From a bacterium (GTDB lineage: Bacteria; NPL-UPA2; JAUVJM01): a stretch of DNA of 16,772 nucleotides. Both the position numbers and the translations under genes were made by a program. The stretch covers positions 1 through 16,772 of the forward strand of contig JAUVJM010000018.1 in assembly GCA_030596585.1 (NCBI GenBank). The letters run 5' to 3'. How positions within the stretch are numbered: the first letter of the stretch is position 1; each line of letters starts with the position of its first letter. This document shows positions 1 through 6,201 of this stretch, one piece after another. A model generated the notes under the pieces. It was not told where the DNA came from. It saw only the letters and a program-made list of their open reading frames with translations, and did not search any database.

Positions 1-25
1 GAAACCATCCAGGACAACCAAGGGA

Positions 26-799
26 TTATTCCCCGGTGCCGGACATCTTCTTGAGATTATTGAAGCTTATGGCAAGACTTTCGAAGGGGTCGCGTTGGCA
101 GATATCCTGCTCTACAATATACCACAGGACTCCGGAGGATTTGCAGGCTTCCAGTATGGCATCCCAGTTCAGATTACCCTCACCAACTTCTGCCATTACC
201 TGCCTGCCATCCGATATGCCCATATCCTTGAGATGTACCACAGGAATCCTGCCCTTCATCCTCCTGATCCACTCAGCAGGGTCGCCCCCGCCATGCTGAA
301 TCCAGTAGGTGTCTATCTCGGCAGTGAAAACCTGAGGGTCGCTCTCCTCAAACAACACTTCAAGCGCAATCTTCCCTTCAAATTTCGCCAGCTCAAAGCT
401 GTGATTGTGACAACCGAAAACGAGCCCTGCTTCTTTGAGCTTCCGTGCTACCTCTGAGGCTTCTTTTGCAAACCTCCGGTATCCTTCCCCGTCCCCGCGA
501 TATTCTTGCGGCAGCCCCCCGATAGCAGCGTATCTGCATTCAAGCACATTGTGCTCATCAATAACAGATTGGGTTTCATCCCGCATGCGGTAATAATCTG
601 TATGGGTAGCACATGCAATCAGCCCTTCCCCGTCCAGAATTCCTTTCAGCTCACGAACGTCAATCGGACCAAGAGCCGATAACTGAACAGCCTCGTAACC
701 AATTTGCCTCACCTTCTTCAGCGTGGCCGCGATATCCCCGGGAGTCTTCGTGAAATCTCTTAACGTGTAGAGCTGAGCGGCTATTTTGCTAACATCCAT
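26..799 (-). CDS. Sugar phosphate isomerase/epimerase-like TIM-barrel protein
   Basis: A 257-residue protein of the xylose-isomerase-like TIM barrel superfamily (AP endonuclease 2 family), which includes hydroxypyruvate isomerase, inosose dehydratase and sugar epimerases. The N-terminus (IAAQLYTLRD, residues 6-15) is the usual first strand. Likely metal ligands of the family are visible at E147, D163 (EIDTYW), H189 (VVHLKDM) and E230 (YIVEQD), and HNH lies at 131-133. The late motif GEGNLNW (207-212) is typical of these enzymes. There is no signal peptide, so it should be cytoplasmic. The ATG at 799 has an AAGGAG about 9 nt upstream. It is transcribed away from the tRNA genes and is the last complete gene at this edge. 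The substrate cannot be deduced; carbohydrate catabolism is inferred from the family only. Confidence 0.85.
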   Translation of the reverse strand: MDVSKIAAQLYTLRDFTKTPGDIAATLKKVRQIGYEAVQLSALGPIDVRELKGILDGEGLIACATHTDYYRMRDETQSVIDEHNVLECRYAAIGGLPQEYRGDGEGYRRFAKEASEVARKLKEAGLVFGCHNHSFELAKFEGKIALEVLFEESDPQVFTAEIDTYWIQHGGGDPAEWIRRMKGRIPVVHLKDMGISDGRQVMAEVGEGNLNWDAILEACKSSGVLWYIVEQDICQRDPFESLAISFNNLKKMSGTGE

Positions 800-816
800 T
801 TCTCTCTACTCCTTTT

Positions 817-853
817 GTAAATATTCTTCGAACTGTGCAAAACTTTACTGTTC
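817..853. repeat. Dispersed 37-nt repeat, copy 1
   Basis: This 37-nt stretch matches 10548-10584 on the same strand at 29 of 37 positions by eye. Both begin GTAAATATTC and end TTTACTGTTC. It lies in the leader of the TIM-barrel gene. It is a short dispersed element of unknown role. Confidence 0.55.
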
Positions 854-866
854 CCAAAAACTTTAC

Positions 867-920
867 TCTTCGAGCCTGTCGAGAAGTCATCTTCTCGATG
901 CGCTTCCGCTTACTCGAAGA
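867..920. repeat. Palindromic intergenic element (outer stem plus inner hairpins)
   Basis: An 8-bp outer stem (TCTTCGAG 867-874 with CTCGAAGA 913-920) encloses a perfect 7-bp hairpin (CGAGAAG 880-886, TCAT loop, CTTCTCG 891-897). A very small GCG/CGC hairpin follows at 900-909. The layout, one outer stem with two inner hairpins, matches the elements at 3509, 6916 and 11431, although the sequence differs. Nothing else is seen in 800-979. Confidence 0.6.
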
Positions 921-979
921 ATAAACAGGGTTCACTAGTCCATCTATGAAACATGGCTCATCAAATATTTACCTTTATC

Positions 980-1055
980 TGGCGGGGCTGACGGGGATCG
1001 AACCCGCGATCACCTGATCGACAGTCAGGGATGTTAACCACTACACCACAGCCCC
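980..1055 (-). tRNA. tRNA-Asp(GTC)
   Basis: Read on the minus strand this is a full 76-nt cloverleaf. The acceptor stem GGGGCTG (1055-1049) pairs with CAGCCCC (990-984), the discriminator base is G, and the CCA end is encoded (982-980). The anticodon stem CCTGA/TCAGG encloses loop CTGTCGA, so the anticodon is GTC (Asp). The T arm has GGTTCGATCC. It lies downstream of tRNA-Val in the same direction. Confidence 0.97.
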
Positions 1056-1067
1056 TACAAAACAGTT

Positions 1068-1175
1068 ATGAGTTTTGAGTTCTAAGTTTTGAGTTACACA
1101 CAAATTCCAAAATCCCGGAAACTAACTTTTTCATACGAGCTAACCTCATAACTAAAAACTAACAACTTAAAACTG
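1068..1175. repeat. Imperfect inverted repeat between the two tRNA genes
   Basis: The spacer between the tRNA genes holds AT-rich degenerate repeats of the type AGTTTTGAGTT on the left (about 1068-1096) and their approximate complements on the right (about 1142-1175, for example CATAACTAAAAACT). Folded, they would give a long imperfect stem. There is no coding potential. A role in tRNA processing or termination is possible but unproven. Confidence 0.45.
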
Positions 1176-1180
1176 ATTAA

Positions 1181-1257
1181 TGGTGGGCGGTACTGGATTT
1201 GAACCAGTGACGTCCTGCTTGTAAGGCAGGCACTCTTCCAGGCTGAGTTAACCGCCC
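1181..1257 (-). tRNA. tRNA-Val(TAC)
   Basis: On the minus strand this is a 77-nt cloverleaf. The acceptor GGGCGGT (1257-1251) pairs with ACCGCCC (1191-1185), the discriminator base is A, and CCA is encoded (1183-1181). The anticodon stem CCTGC/GCAGG encloses CTTACAA, so the anticodon is TAC (Val, GUA). Its 5' end is only 7 nt after the stop codon of the DUF456 gene, so the two may share a transcript. Confidence 0.97.
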
Positions 1258-1264
1258 TAGTATT

Positions 1265-1762
1265 TTACCTGCAAAAGCTCACTACCACAAGAGCAATCAT
1301 TATCGTTCCAAGAAACAATTTCGCGAATACGGCTCCTGTCCTCCCGATAAATGCTCCCATACCGGCAGAAACTGATCTTTCCACCCCTCTCTTCAACGCC
1401 ATCTCAGAGATAAACGCTCCGAGAAATGCCCCTGCCACTGCCCCGATTACCGTACCAATCAGCGGCAGGACTACAGACCCGATAACCGCTCCGGCAAAAC
1501 CCCCAACCAGAGTGGAGAATAGAGCCAGACGTGAAGCCCCGAACTTCCTCGCGACAAAAAGCCCCAAAAACGCCTCAATTATTTCTCCCGTCATTGCAAT
1601 ACTTAGCAAACCCGCGAGTAGTCTTATCGAGACCACCTCGAAGTGGGTACATGCGGAATAAACAAACGCCGCCCCAAGGATAATGAACGTACCCGGAATC
1701 CCTATGAGTATGGAAACCAAGCCGGCGAGCATGAATATGACTGTAACAATCTGCCACAGCAA
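1265..1762 (-). CDS. DUF456 family membrane protein
   Basis: A 165-residue, very hydrophobic protein matching the DUF456 family (function unknown). The N-terminal helix is followed by the IGIPGTF motif (residues 21-27) and then a long Gly/Ala-rich stretch (roughly residues 86-120) with repeated GxxxG-type spacing. Such glycine zippers pack membrane helices together. A final hydrophobic helix closes the protein. It should be an inner-membrane protein with about four segments. The start is a TTG with a GGGGGA SD 4 nt upstream; no better in-frame start is seen. The stop lies 7 nt before tRNA-Val. The family assignment is fairly firm, but no biochemical function can be offered. Confidence 0.82.
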   Translation of the reverse strand: MLWQIVTVIFMLAGLVSILIGIPGTFIILGAAFVYSACTHFEVVSIRLLAGLLSIAMTGEIIEAFLGLFVARKFGASRLALFSTLVGGFAGAVIGSVVLPLIGTVIGAVAGAFLGAFISEMALKRGVERSVSAGMGAFIGRTGAVFAKLFLGTIMIALVVVSFCR

Positions 1763-1778
1763 GACATCCCCCGCAATT

Positions 1779-1857
1779 CGTTGCTCGTTGTCCGTCGCTC
1801 GTATCTCACAAATCTTTTTTGTCTTTACGAGATACGATTCACGAGCAGCGAGCGACA
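1779..1857. repeat. Imperfect palindromic element upstream of the DUF456 gene
   Basis: The left half reads GTCGCTCGTATCTC and the right half GAGATACGATTCACGAGCAG then CGAGCGAC, so GTATCTC/GAGATAC and GTCGCTC/GAGCGAC form an interrupted stem. A T-rich stretch separates the arms. It fills the spacer between the yraN stop (1862) and the DUF456 start (1762). Confidence 0.55.
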
Positions 1858-1861
1858 GTCT

Positions 1862-2245
1862 TTATCCATACCACCCGTCCGGTTCGAAAGCATCCCTGAT
1901 GAGTTCCATGCTCTTGACCCCGCCGCCGCGGTCAATGACAACAGCAACTACGTCAAAACGATAATTGCCGTTTCCCAGGTTATTCTTCTTAAGATAGCTT
2001 AGAGCCGTTTTCACTATCCGGCTCTGTTTTGCACCGGTAACCGACTCCTGCGGAGTTCCGTACTGGACAGAACGCCGCGTCTTGACTTCCACAAAAACAG
2101 TTGTATCCCGCTCCTGCGCTACCAGGTCAACTTCTCCCAGGGATGAGCGGAAATTCATAGCCACGATACGGTACCCTTTCTTACGCAAGAAATCGACTGC
2201 CAGATTTTCTCCTTTTTCACCTAACTCGATTCTTGCTTTCCCCAA
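1862..2245 (-). CDS. yraN: YraN-type (UPF0102) endonuclease-like protein
   Basis: A UPF0102/YraN protein with the restriction-endonuclease-like (PD-(D/E)xK) fold. Counted from the TTG at 2245 it has 127 residues, normal for the family. The active-site pattern is visible as GEVDLV (D40) and FVEVKTR (E53, K55), followed by RFDVVAV. The frame is open to an upstream start at 2344, but those extra 33 codons run through dispersed repeats and have no family similarity. An AGGAGGTGA SD sits about 6 nt before the TTG at 2245, so I chose that start. It follows rnhB, its usual neighbour in bacteria. The family is linked to DNA processing, but its physiological role is unsettled. Confidence 0.88.
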   Translation of the reverse strand: MGKARIELGEKGENLAVDFLRKKGYRIVAMNFRSSLGEVDLVAQERDTTVFVEVKTRRSVQYGTPQESVTGAKQSRIVKTALSYLKKNNLGNGNYRFDVVAVVIDRGGGVKSMELIRDAFEPDGWYG

Positions 2246-2270
2246 TTGCTTCACCTCCTCTCTTAAAATA

Positions 2271-2300
2271 CAGTGATCAGTTGTCAGTGACCAGTGATTA
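2271..2300. repeat. CAGTGA-rich tandem repeat in the yraN leader
   Basis: This contains near-tandem and inverted copies of CAGTGATCAG / CAGTGACCAG. It lies between the yraN SD and the 46-nt element at 2306. It is non-coding if the TTG start of yraN is right. Confidence 0.5.
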
Positions 2301-2305
2301 GCAAA

Positions 2306-2351
2306 GCAAGCCCCGCCACAAAGCGTTGGCGGGCAAGTCTGCAACTACAAC
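2306..2351 (-). repeat. 46-nt dispersed leader element, copy A
   Basis: It matches copy B (8073-8118) at 41 of 46 positions by eye. It contains an internal inverted repeat (CCCGCCA and TGGCGGG). Read on the minus strand it runs GTAGTTGC ... GCTTGCTTTGC toward yraN, whose start lies about 60 nt further on. A truncated relative is at 12878-12900. Confidence 0.75.
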
Positions 2352-2381
2352 AATTACTCCTGACGGCTTTAATGGTTGCAA

Positions 2382-3017
2382 CTACCTTGCTGCCATCCTG
2401 ACAGGACGGAATGAGAACCGGTGTATCTTGCACGGACCGTGTTCCGCAAGAGCGGCAAGATGCTTCCTCGTTCCATAACCCTTGTGTGAAGCAAACCCGT
2501 ACTGAGGATAGACGCCGTCCTGCTCCAGCATTATTCTGTCCCTGGTCACTTTCGCAATTATCGAAGCCGCCGCAATGGATACGCTTATCCTATCCCCACC
2601 CGGAATTGCTTTCTGCTTAGCCCCAAGCATTGGAACTCCCATCCCGTCAACAAGCACCAGATCCGGCTCCACACCGAGGCTTGCAACAGCCCTGCGCATC
2701 GCCTGCTGTGTGGCACGCAGAATATTTATCCGGTCAATAACCCTCTCGCTGACTATACCCAGCCCAACCCCGACAGCCCTCTCGCATATCATGGGAAAAA
2801 ATCCTTCCCTTCTCTTGGAACTCAATTGCTTCGAATCCCTTACACCATCGAGATACTCATTAGGCGGGAAAACTACAGCAGCTGCCACTACCGGCCCTGC
2901 CAGTGGTCCTCGTCCAACTTCGTCAACCCCGGCAACAAGACGAAAACCCTCAGCCAGCGCCTGCCTCTCAAACCGGCTCATCAGCTCCGGATTCTCAGGG
3001 TTTCTGCTCCTCGCCAC
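2382..3017 (-). CDS. rnhB: Ribonuclease HII
   Basis: A 211-residue RNase HII, which cuts the RNA strand of RNA/DNA hybrids and starts removal of single ribonucleotides from DNA. The signature VAGVDEVGRGPLAGP spans residues 28-42, with catalytic D32 and E33. D124 (LVDG) and probably D142 (GDR) complete the four-carboxylate centre. SIAAASIIAKVTRD (147-160) and YGFASHKGYGT are also family hallmarks. The start is a GTG with GAGAGGGA just upstream. It begins 25 nt after the rplS stop and is followed by yraN, the order seen in many bacteria, so co-transcription with rplS is likely. It looks intact. Confidence 0.97.
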   Translation of the reverse strand: MARSRNPENPELMSRFERQALAEGFRLVAGVDEVGRGPLAGPVVAAAVVFPPNEYLDGVRDSKQLSSKRREGFFPMICERAVGVGLGIVSERVIDRINILRATQQAMRRAVASLGVEPDLVLVDGMGVPMLGAKQKAIPGGDRISVSIAAASIIAKVTRDRIMLEQDGVYPQYGFASHKGYGTRKHLAALAEHGPCKIHRFSFRPVRMAAR

Positions 3018-3042
3018 TGCTTCCCTCTCCCGGACTCAGCCC

Positions 3043-3417
3043 TTACTTTTCTTCCTCAGGGACAACTTTCTTAACTTTCTTTTCCCTTGCTTCTTTTATC
3101 CGGACCTTTTTCCCTTTAAGACCCCTTAAATAGTACAACTTGGCCCGCCTCACCCTGCCTCTTTTCAGAACTTCCACCTTGCGCACAAGAGGAGACTGCA
3201 CAGGGAATATTCTCTCGACTCCTTCACCGTGAGCAACACGCCGCACAGTGAAAGTCTCGGCAACACCCCTTCCCCTCTTTCTGATAACAACTCCCCGAAA
3301 AGACTGAACTCTCTCGCGGTCTCCCTCAACAACCTTTGTCTCCACGACCACCGTATCTCCAACATTGAATGAGGAAATATCTTTTCCGGCTGCATCCAAA
3401 GTCTTAGATTCTGCCAT
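3043..3417 (-). CDS. rplS: 50S ribosomal protein L19
   Basis: Ribosomal protein L19, found at the 30S-50S interface. From the ATG at 3417 it has 124 residues, slightly longer than the usual ~115 because of a Lys/Glu-rich C-terminal tail. Core motifs are visible: FNVGDTVVV, RVQSFRGVVIRKRG and ERIFPVQSPLV, then RRAKLYYLRG. A GTG nine bases upstream is in frame, but it overlaps the GAGGAG SD. The SD is spaced 8 nt from the ATG at 3417, which I prefer. It lies between trmD and rnhB as usual, but a 230-nt repeat-filled gap separates it from trmD. Confidence 0.97.
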   Translation of the reverse strand: MAESKTLDAAGKDISSFNVGDTVVVETKVVEGDRERVQSFRGVVIRKRGRGVAETFTVRRVAHGEGVERIFPVQSPLVRKVEVLKRGRVRRAKLYYLRGLKGKKVRIKEAREKKVKKVVPEEEK

Positions 3418-3438
3418 TTTAGTCACTCCTCGTTAGAC

Positions 3439-3452
3439 AATTACGAATTATG
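3439..3452. repeat. Heptamer pair AATTACG-AATTATG
   Basis: Two adjacent heptamers, AATTACG and AATTATG, sit in the trmD-rplS spacer. The same heptamer family occurs three times in tandem inside trmD (4206-4226, opposite strand). Confidence 0.5.
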
Positions 3453-3508
3453 GTGGTGTTTCACTAAAAGGCTAACTTATAATCGGCCCTCTACAGCAAA
3501 TACTACAT

Positions 3509-3592
3509 GTCATTCTGAGCCCCGAATGATTTCGGGGTAGACTGTGCGAAGAATCTCTATAGATTCTTCGTCGCTTCACTCCTCAGAATGAC
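3509..3592. repeat. Palindromic intergenic element, GTCATTCTGAG family, copy 1
   Basis: An 11-bp outer stem (GTCATTCTGAG 3509-3519 with CTCAGAATGAC 3582-3592) encloses two perfect hairpins. These are CCCCGAA-TGAT-TTCGGGG (3520-3537) and CGAAGAATCT-CTAT-AGATTCTTCG (3547-3570). The result is a three-way-junction shape on either strand. It separates trmD from rplS, and could act as a transcript-stabilising structure or be a mobile MITE-like sequence. Copies 2 and 3 are at 6117 and 11431. Confidence 0.85.
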
Positions 3593-3647
3593 AAGTAATT
3601 ATACGCGACCTGCCAACATTATCAAGTAGAGAAATGCCCGATTTCTC

Positions 3648-4454
3648 TTAGGGCTTTCGCAGGCCATTTAGAAATTCTTTATCCTCCTTCGTCAGCTCCA
3701 GCTTCTCAAGCATATCCGGCCGCCTCTCCAGTGTCCGCCTGAGAGCTTCTTTCCTGCGCCACCTGCGAATCTCCCCATGGTTCCCGAGGCGAAGCACGGA
3801 CGGAACTTCCATTCCCCGGTATTCAACGGGACGCGTGTACTGGGGATGCTTAAGACCTGTCAGAAATTTACCTCCGGACGAGTTAAGGGGATGGGGCGAG
3901 AATGAATCCTCCTCAGCCGAATTCTCATCACCCAGAGCTCCCGGAAGCAAACGCACCACCGCCTCGATGACAACCATAGCCGCCAGCTCGCCGCCGGAAA
4001 TAACGTAATCTCCGATGGATATCTCATCCGTAACCAGCTTTTTCCTGACTCTCTCATCAATCCCCTCATACCTCCCGCATATCATCACCAGATACTTCTC
4101 TCCCGCTAACGCTCTTGCCTTCTCCTGCGTGAAAACCGCTCCCTGAGGGGTCATGAGGATAACCCTGTGAAGAGAAGAACAAGCTGTTTTCTTATCAGAC
4201 TCATCCGTAATTCCCAATTCATAATTCTTGATTGTACTTTCAACCCCCTCGAAAATCGGCTCCGGACGGAGAACCATTCCAGGTCCACCCCCGTAGGGAC
4301 GGTCATCGACCTTGCCATGCTTGTCGCGGCTAAACCGGCGAATATCTAACGTCCGGATGTCCACGACGTTATTTGCCTGAGCTCTGCCGACGATACTTAT
4401 TCCCAGAGGAGCACTGAAAACCTCAGGGAAAAGAGTCAATACGTCTATTCTCAT
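3648..4454 (-). CDS. trmD: tRNA (guanine-37-N1)-methyltransferase TrmD
   Basis: TrmD uses S-adenosylmethionine to make m1G37 in tRNAs, preventing +1 frameshifting. The 268-residue protein has MRIDVLTLFPEVF at the start, DDRPYGGGPGM (50-60), CGRYEGIDERV (126-136) and SIGDYVISGGELAAM (146-160), which forms the SAM-binding trefoil knot. EEDSF carries the catalytic Asp, D183. QYTRP and GNHGEIRRWR complete the family pattern. It is longer than typical (~240-255). Two regions look inserted: about residues 75-95 (NYELGIT and neighbours), encoded partly by a heptamer array, and about 186-199 (SPHPLNSSGGKFLT). The first three bases of the ATG overlap the rpsP end (4-nt overlap), so translation is coupled. 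No rimM lies between. Confidence 0.97.
   Translation of the reverse strand: MRIDVLTLFPEVFSAPLGISIVGRAQANNVVDIRTLDIRRFSRDKHGKVDDRPYGGGPGMVLRPEPIFEGVESTIKNYELGITDESDKKTACSSLHRVILMTPQGAVFTQEKARALAGEKYLVMICGRYEGIDERVRKKLVTDEISIGDYVISGGELAAMVVIEAVVRLLPGALGDENSAEEDSFSPHPLNSSGGKFLTGLKHPQYTRPVEYRGMEVPSVLRLGNHGEIRRWRRKEALRRTLERRPDMLEKLELTKEDKEFLNGLRKP
4206..4226 (-). repeat. In-frame tandem heptamer array inside trmD
   Basis: On the coding strand there are three heptamers in tandem, AATTATG, AATTGGG and AATTACG. They encode about residues 77-83 (NYELGIT), a segment lacking in TrmD proteins I can recall. AATTACG and AATTATG units also lie in the nearby intergenic spacer at 3439-3452. Confidence 0.55.
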
Positions 4455-4711
4455 TTTTGCCGGAATTTCTGCCAGATTCCTTCCCTTGCGAGAATCTGCC
4501 TGACAGTATCAGAAGGCTTAGCCCCCTGTTTCAACCAGTACAAAGCTCTTTCTTCATCGACAACCGCTTTCTTTTCCTTGCTTCTTGGATCATAGCTGCC
4601 GATTTTCTCGATTAGCCGCCCGTCCCGCGGCATACGGGAATCAGCTACAACCACCCGGTAGAACGGGGCCTTTTTTGCCCCGCCCCTCGACAATCTCATG
4701 ACAACTGCCAC
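4451..4711 (-). CDS. rpsP: 30S ribosomal protein S16
   Basis: Ribosomal protein S16, needed for assembly of the 30S body. It has 86 residues, a normal length. Family motifs are clear: VVMRLSRGGAKKAPFYRVVVADSR, GRLIEKIGSYDP and ALYWLKQGAKPSDTVRQIL. The start is a GTG (4711-4709) with AGAGGAGG 6 nt upstream. It overlaps the ffh tail by 16 nt, and its own end overlaps trmD by 4 nt. This gives a coupled ffh-rpsP-trmD transcript. The genes usually found directly after it, a KH-domain RNA-binding protein and rimM, are missing here. Confidence 0.97.
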   Translation of the reverse strand: MAVVMRLSRGGAKKAPFYRVVVADSRMPRDGRLIEKIGSYDPRSKEKKAVVDEERALYWLKQGAKPSDTVRQILAREGIWQKFRQK

Positions 4712-6042
4712 TTGAATCCTCCTCTCATTAAATCTTTTTTCCGAAAGTTCTTTATGAACTTCCTCATCTGACCGAACTGCTTCAGTAAAGCGTTTACTTC
4801 CTGAACGGAAGTCCCGCTCCCATCAGCAATTCTCCTGCGCCTGCTGCCGTCAATAACACCGACATGCTTTCTCTCTTCTACCGTCATTGATCTAATAATC
4901 GCCTCCACCCGACAGAGCTTCCTCTCATCAGTGACCGCACCTGCCAGATTCGCTCCGCCCGGAATCATCTGCACGAGTTCCGAAAGCCCGCCCATCTTCT
5001 TCGTAAGCTGCAACTGAGCCAGCAAATCCTCGAGGGAAAAATCCCCCTTTGCCGCTTTCTTTTCCCACTTCACCCTTTCTTCTTCCGCGACGAGAGTTTC
5101 CACCTTCTCTACCAGACTGAGAACATCTCCCATACCAAGAATTCTGGAAGCTATTCTGTCGGGCAGGAAAGCCTCAAGCGCATCCGTTCTCTCTCCGACT
5201 CCGACAAACTTCACCGGCTTGCCGGTCACCTTCCTCACGGAAAGAGCCGCTCCCCCGCGAGCATCACCGTCAAGCTTGGTCAGAATCACACCGTCAACAC
5301 CAAGTCTTCCCTCAAACTCACTCGCTTCCTTCACCGCATCCTGTCCCGTCATTGCATCTATAACAAGCAAGACTTCCTGCGGCGATACCATCTCCCTCAT
5401 TTCTGCCAGTTCGTTCATTAGCTCATCATCTATGTGCAGCCGACCACCGGTATCAATCAATACCGCGTCAAGACCGCGCTCCCTGGCTTCCCTAACTCCG
5501 TCCTCAACAATTTGCAAAGGGTTCTTACCACCCGCAGTGCTATAGACCGGCACGCCGACCTCTCTCCCAAGAACTTCCAACTGCTCCCCCGCCGCCGGAC
5601 GACGGGTATCGGCAGGTATCATCAGAACAGTCAACCCCTTATTCTTCAAGAAAAAAGCAAGCTTGCCGCACGTGGTCGTTTTACCACACCCCTGCAGCCC
5701 CACAAGCATGATAACGGAAGGCTTCCCGTCTATGTTAAGCTGCGTACCAGCAGTCCCCGTTTCACCCGCCAACGGGGCAGGTCCCATCAGCTTGGCCATC
5801 TCTTCATGCACTATCTTGATGACCTGCTGTGCAGGCAGAAGACTCCCGGCAACTTCCCTGCCAATTGCCCTTTGTCTCACCGCTTCCACGAAATCCTTCA
5901 CGACCAGGTAATTGACATCAGCCTCAAGGAGAGCAAGCTTCACTTCCCTCATTGCGTCGTTTATATTAGCTTCCGTGAGTTTACCTCTGCCCCTCAGCTT
6001 TTTGAACACGGATTGCAGTTTGCCTGAAATACCCTCGAACAT
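4696..6042 (-). CDS. ffh: Signal recognition particle protein Ffh (SRP54)
   Basis: The GTPase subunit of the signal recognition particle. It binds 4.5S RNA and signal sequences and delivers ribosomes to FtsY at the membrane. At 448 residues it is normal length. The N domain occupies about 1-90. The G domain has the P-loop GLQGCGKTTT (115-124), PADTRRPAAGEQL (143-155), DTGGR (197-201), TKLDGDARGG and GVGERTDALEAF. The methionine-poor M domain begins near DFSLEDLLAQLQ and includes the RNA-binding GSGTSVQEVN. The G3 motif is usually DTAGR; here it is DTGGR, a conservative change. Spacing ahead of the P-loop (LAGETGTAG) is slightly longer than in E. coli. It is first in the block that continues through yraN. 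Confidence 0.97.
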   Translation of the reverse strand: MFEGISGKLQSVFKKLRGRGKLTEANINDAMREVKLALLEADVNYLVVKDFVEAVRQRAIGREVAGSLLPAQQVIKIVHEEMAKLMGPAPLAGETGTAGTQLNIDGKPSVIMLVGLQGCGKTTTCGKLAFFLKNKGLTVLMIPADTRRPAAGEQLEVLGREVGVPVYSTAGGKNPLQIVEDGVREARERGLDAVLIDTGGRLHIDDELMNELAEMREMVSPQEVLLVIDAMTGQDAVKEASEFEGRLGVDGVILTKLDGDARGGAALSVRKVTGKPVKFVGVGERTDALEAFLPDRIASRILGMGDVLSLVEKVETLVAEEERVKWEKKAAKGDFSLEDLLAQLQLTKKMGGLSELVQMIPGGANLAGAVTDERKLCRVEAIIRSMTVEERKHVGVIDGSRRRRIADGSGTSVQEVNALLKQFGQMRKFIKNFRKKDLMRGGFKWQLS

Positions 6043-6062
6043 ATTAAATACCCCTCATTCCG

Positions 6063-6094
6063 TTTACCCCGAAAACATTCGGGGCTCGGTAAAA
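6063..6094. repeat. Hairpin just upstream of ffh
   Basis: A perfect CCCCGAA-AACA-TTCGGGG stem-loop (6067-6084), about 25 nt upstream of the ffh start, is flanked by TTTACC and GGTAAA, which can extend it imperfectly. The arms CCCCGAA/TTCGGGG also form the first inner hairpin of the element at 3509-3592. It could be a 5' leader structure; it lacks the T-run of an intrinsic terminator. Confidence 0.55.
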
Positions 6095-6116
6095 CCCTAA
6101 ACTGACTGATTTGCTA

Positions 6117-6190
6117 TCATTCTGAGGGTGAAACCCGAAGAATCTCTCTTACTCTCCATTGAACAAGATCCTTCGCTTCGCTCAGGATGA
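6117..6190. repeat. Palindromic element, CATTCTGAG family, degenerate copy
   Basis: It starts TCATTCTGAG and ends GCTCAGGATGA, with CGAAGAATCTCT on the left of the interior and CCTTCGCTTCG on the right. It shares the outer arms and the GAAGAATCT unit of copies 3509 and 11431, but the inner pairing has decayed. It lies between rpe and ffh. Confidence 0.7.
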
Positions 6191-6201
6191 CGTTTGCAAC
6201 A

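Noticed and set aside
95..457. Open frame antisense to the TIM-barrel gene
   Set aside because: Its peptide matches nothing I recognise, and it lies wholly opposite a gene with clear family motifs. It is one of several such antisense shadows (also opposite rnhB, ffh and the GCS2 gene).
1068..1175. Third tRNA or small RNA between the tRNA genes
   Set aside because: No cloverleaf or conserved RNA motif can be folded; the sequence is low-complexity inverted repeats.
2246..2344. Longer N-terminus for yraN
   Set aside because: The 33 extra codons run through two dispersed repeats, and a strong SD precedes the TTG at 2245.
6067..6084. Intrinsic terminator upstream of ffh
   Set aside because: The stem-loop is perfect but no T-run follows on either strand, and its arms recur as part of a repeat element.
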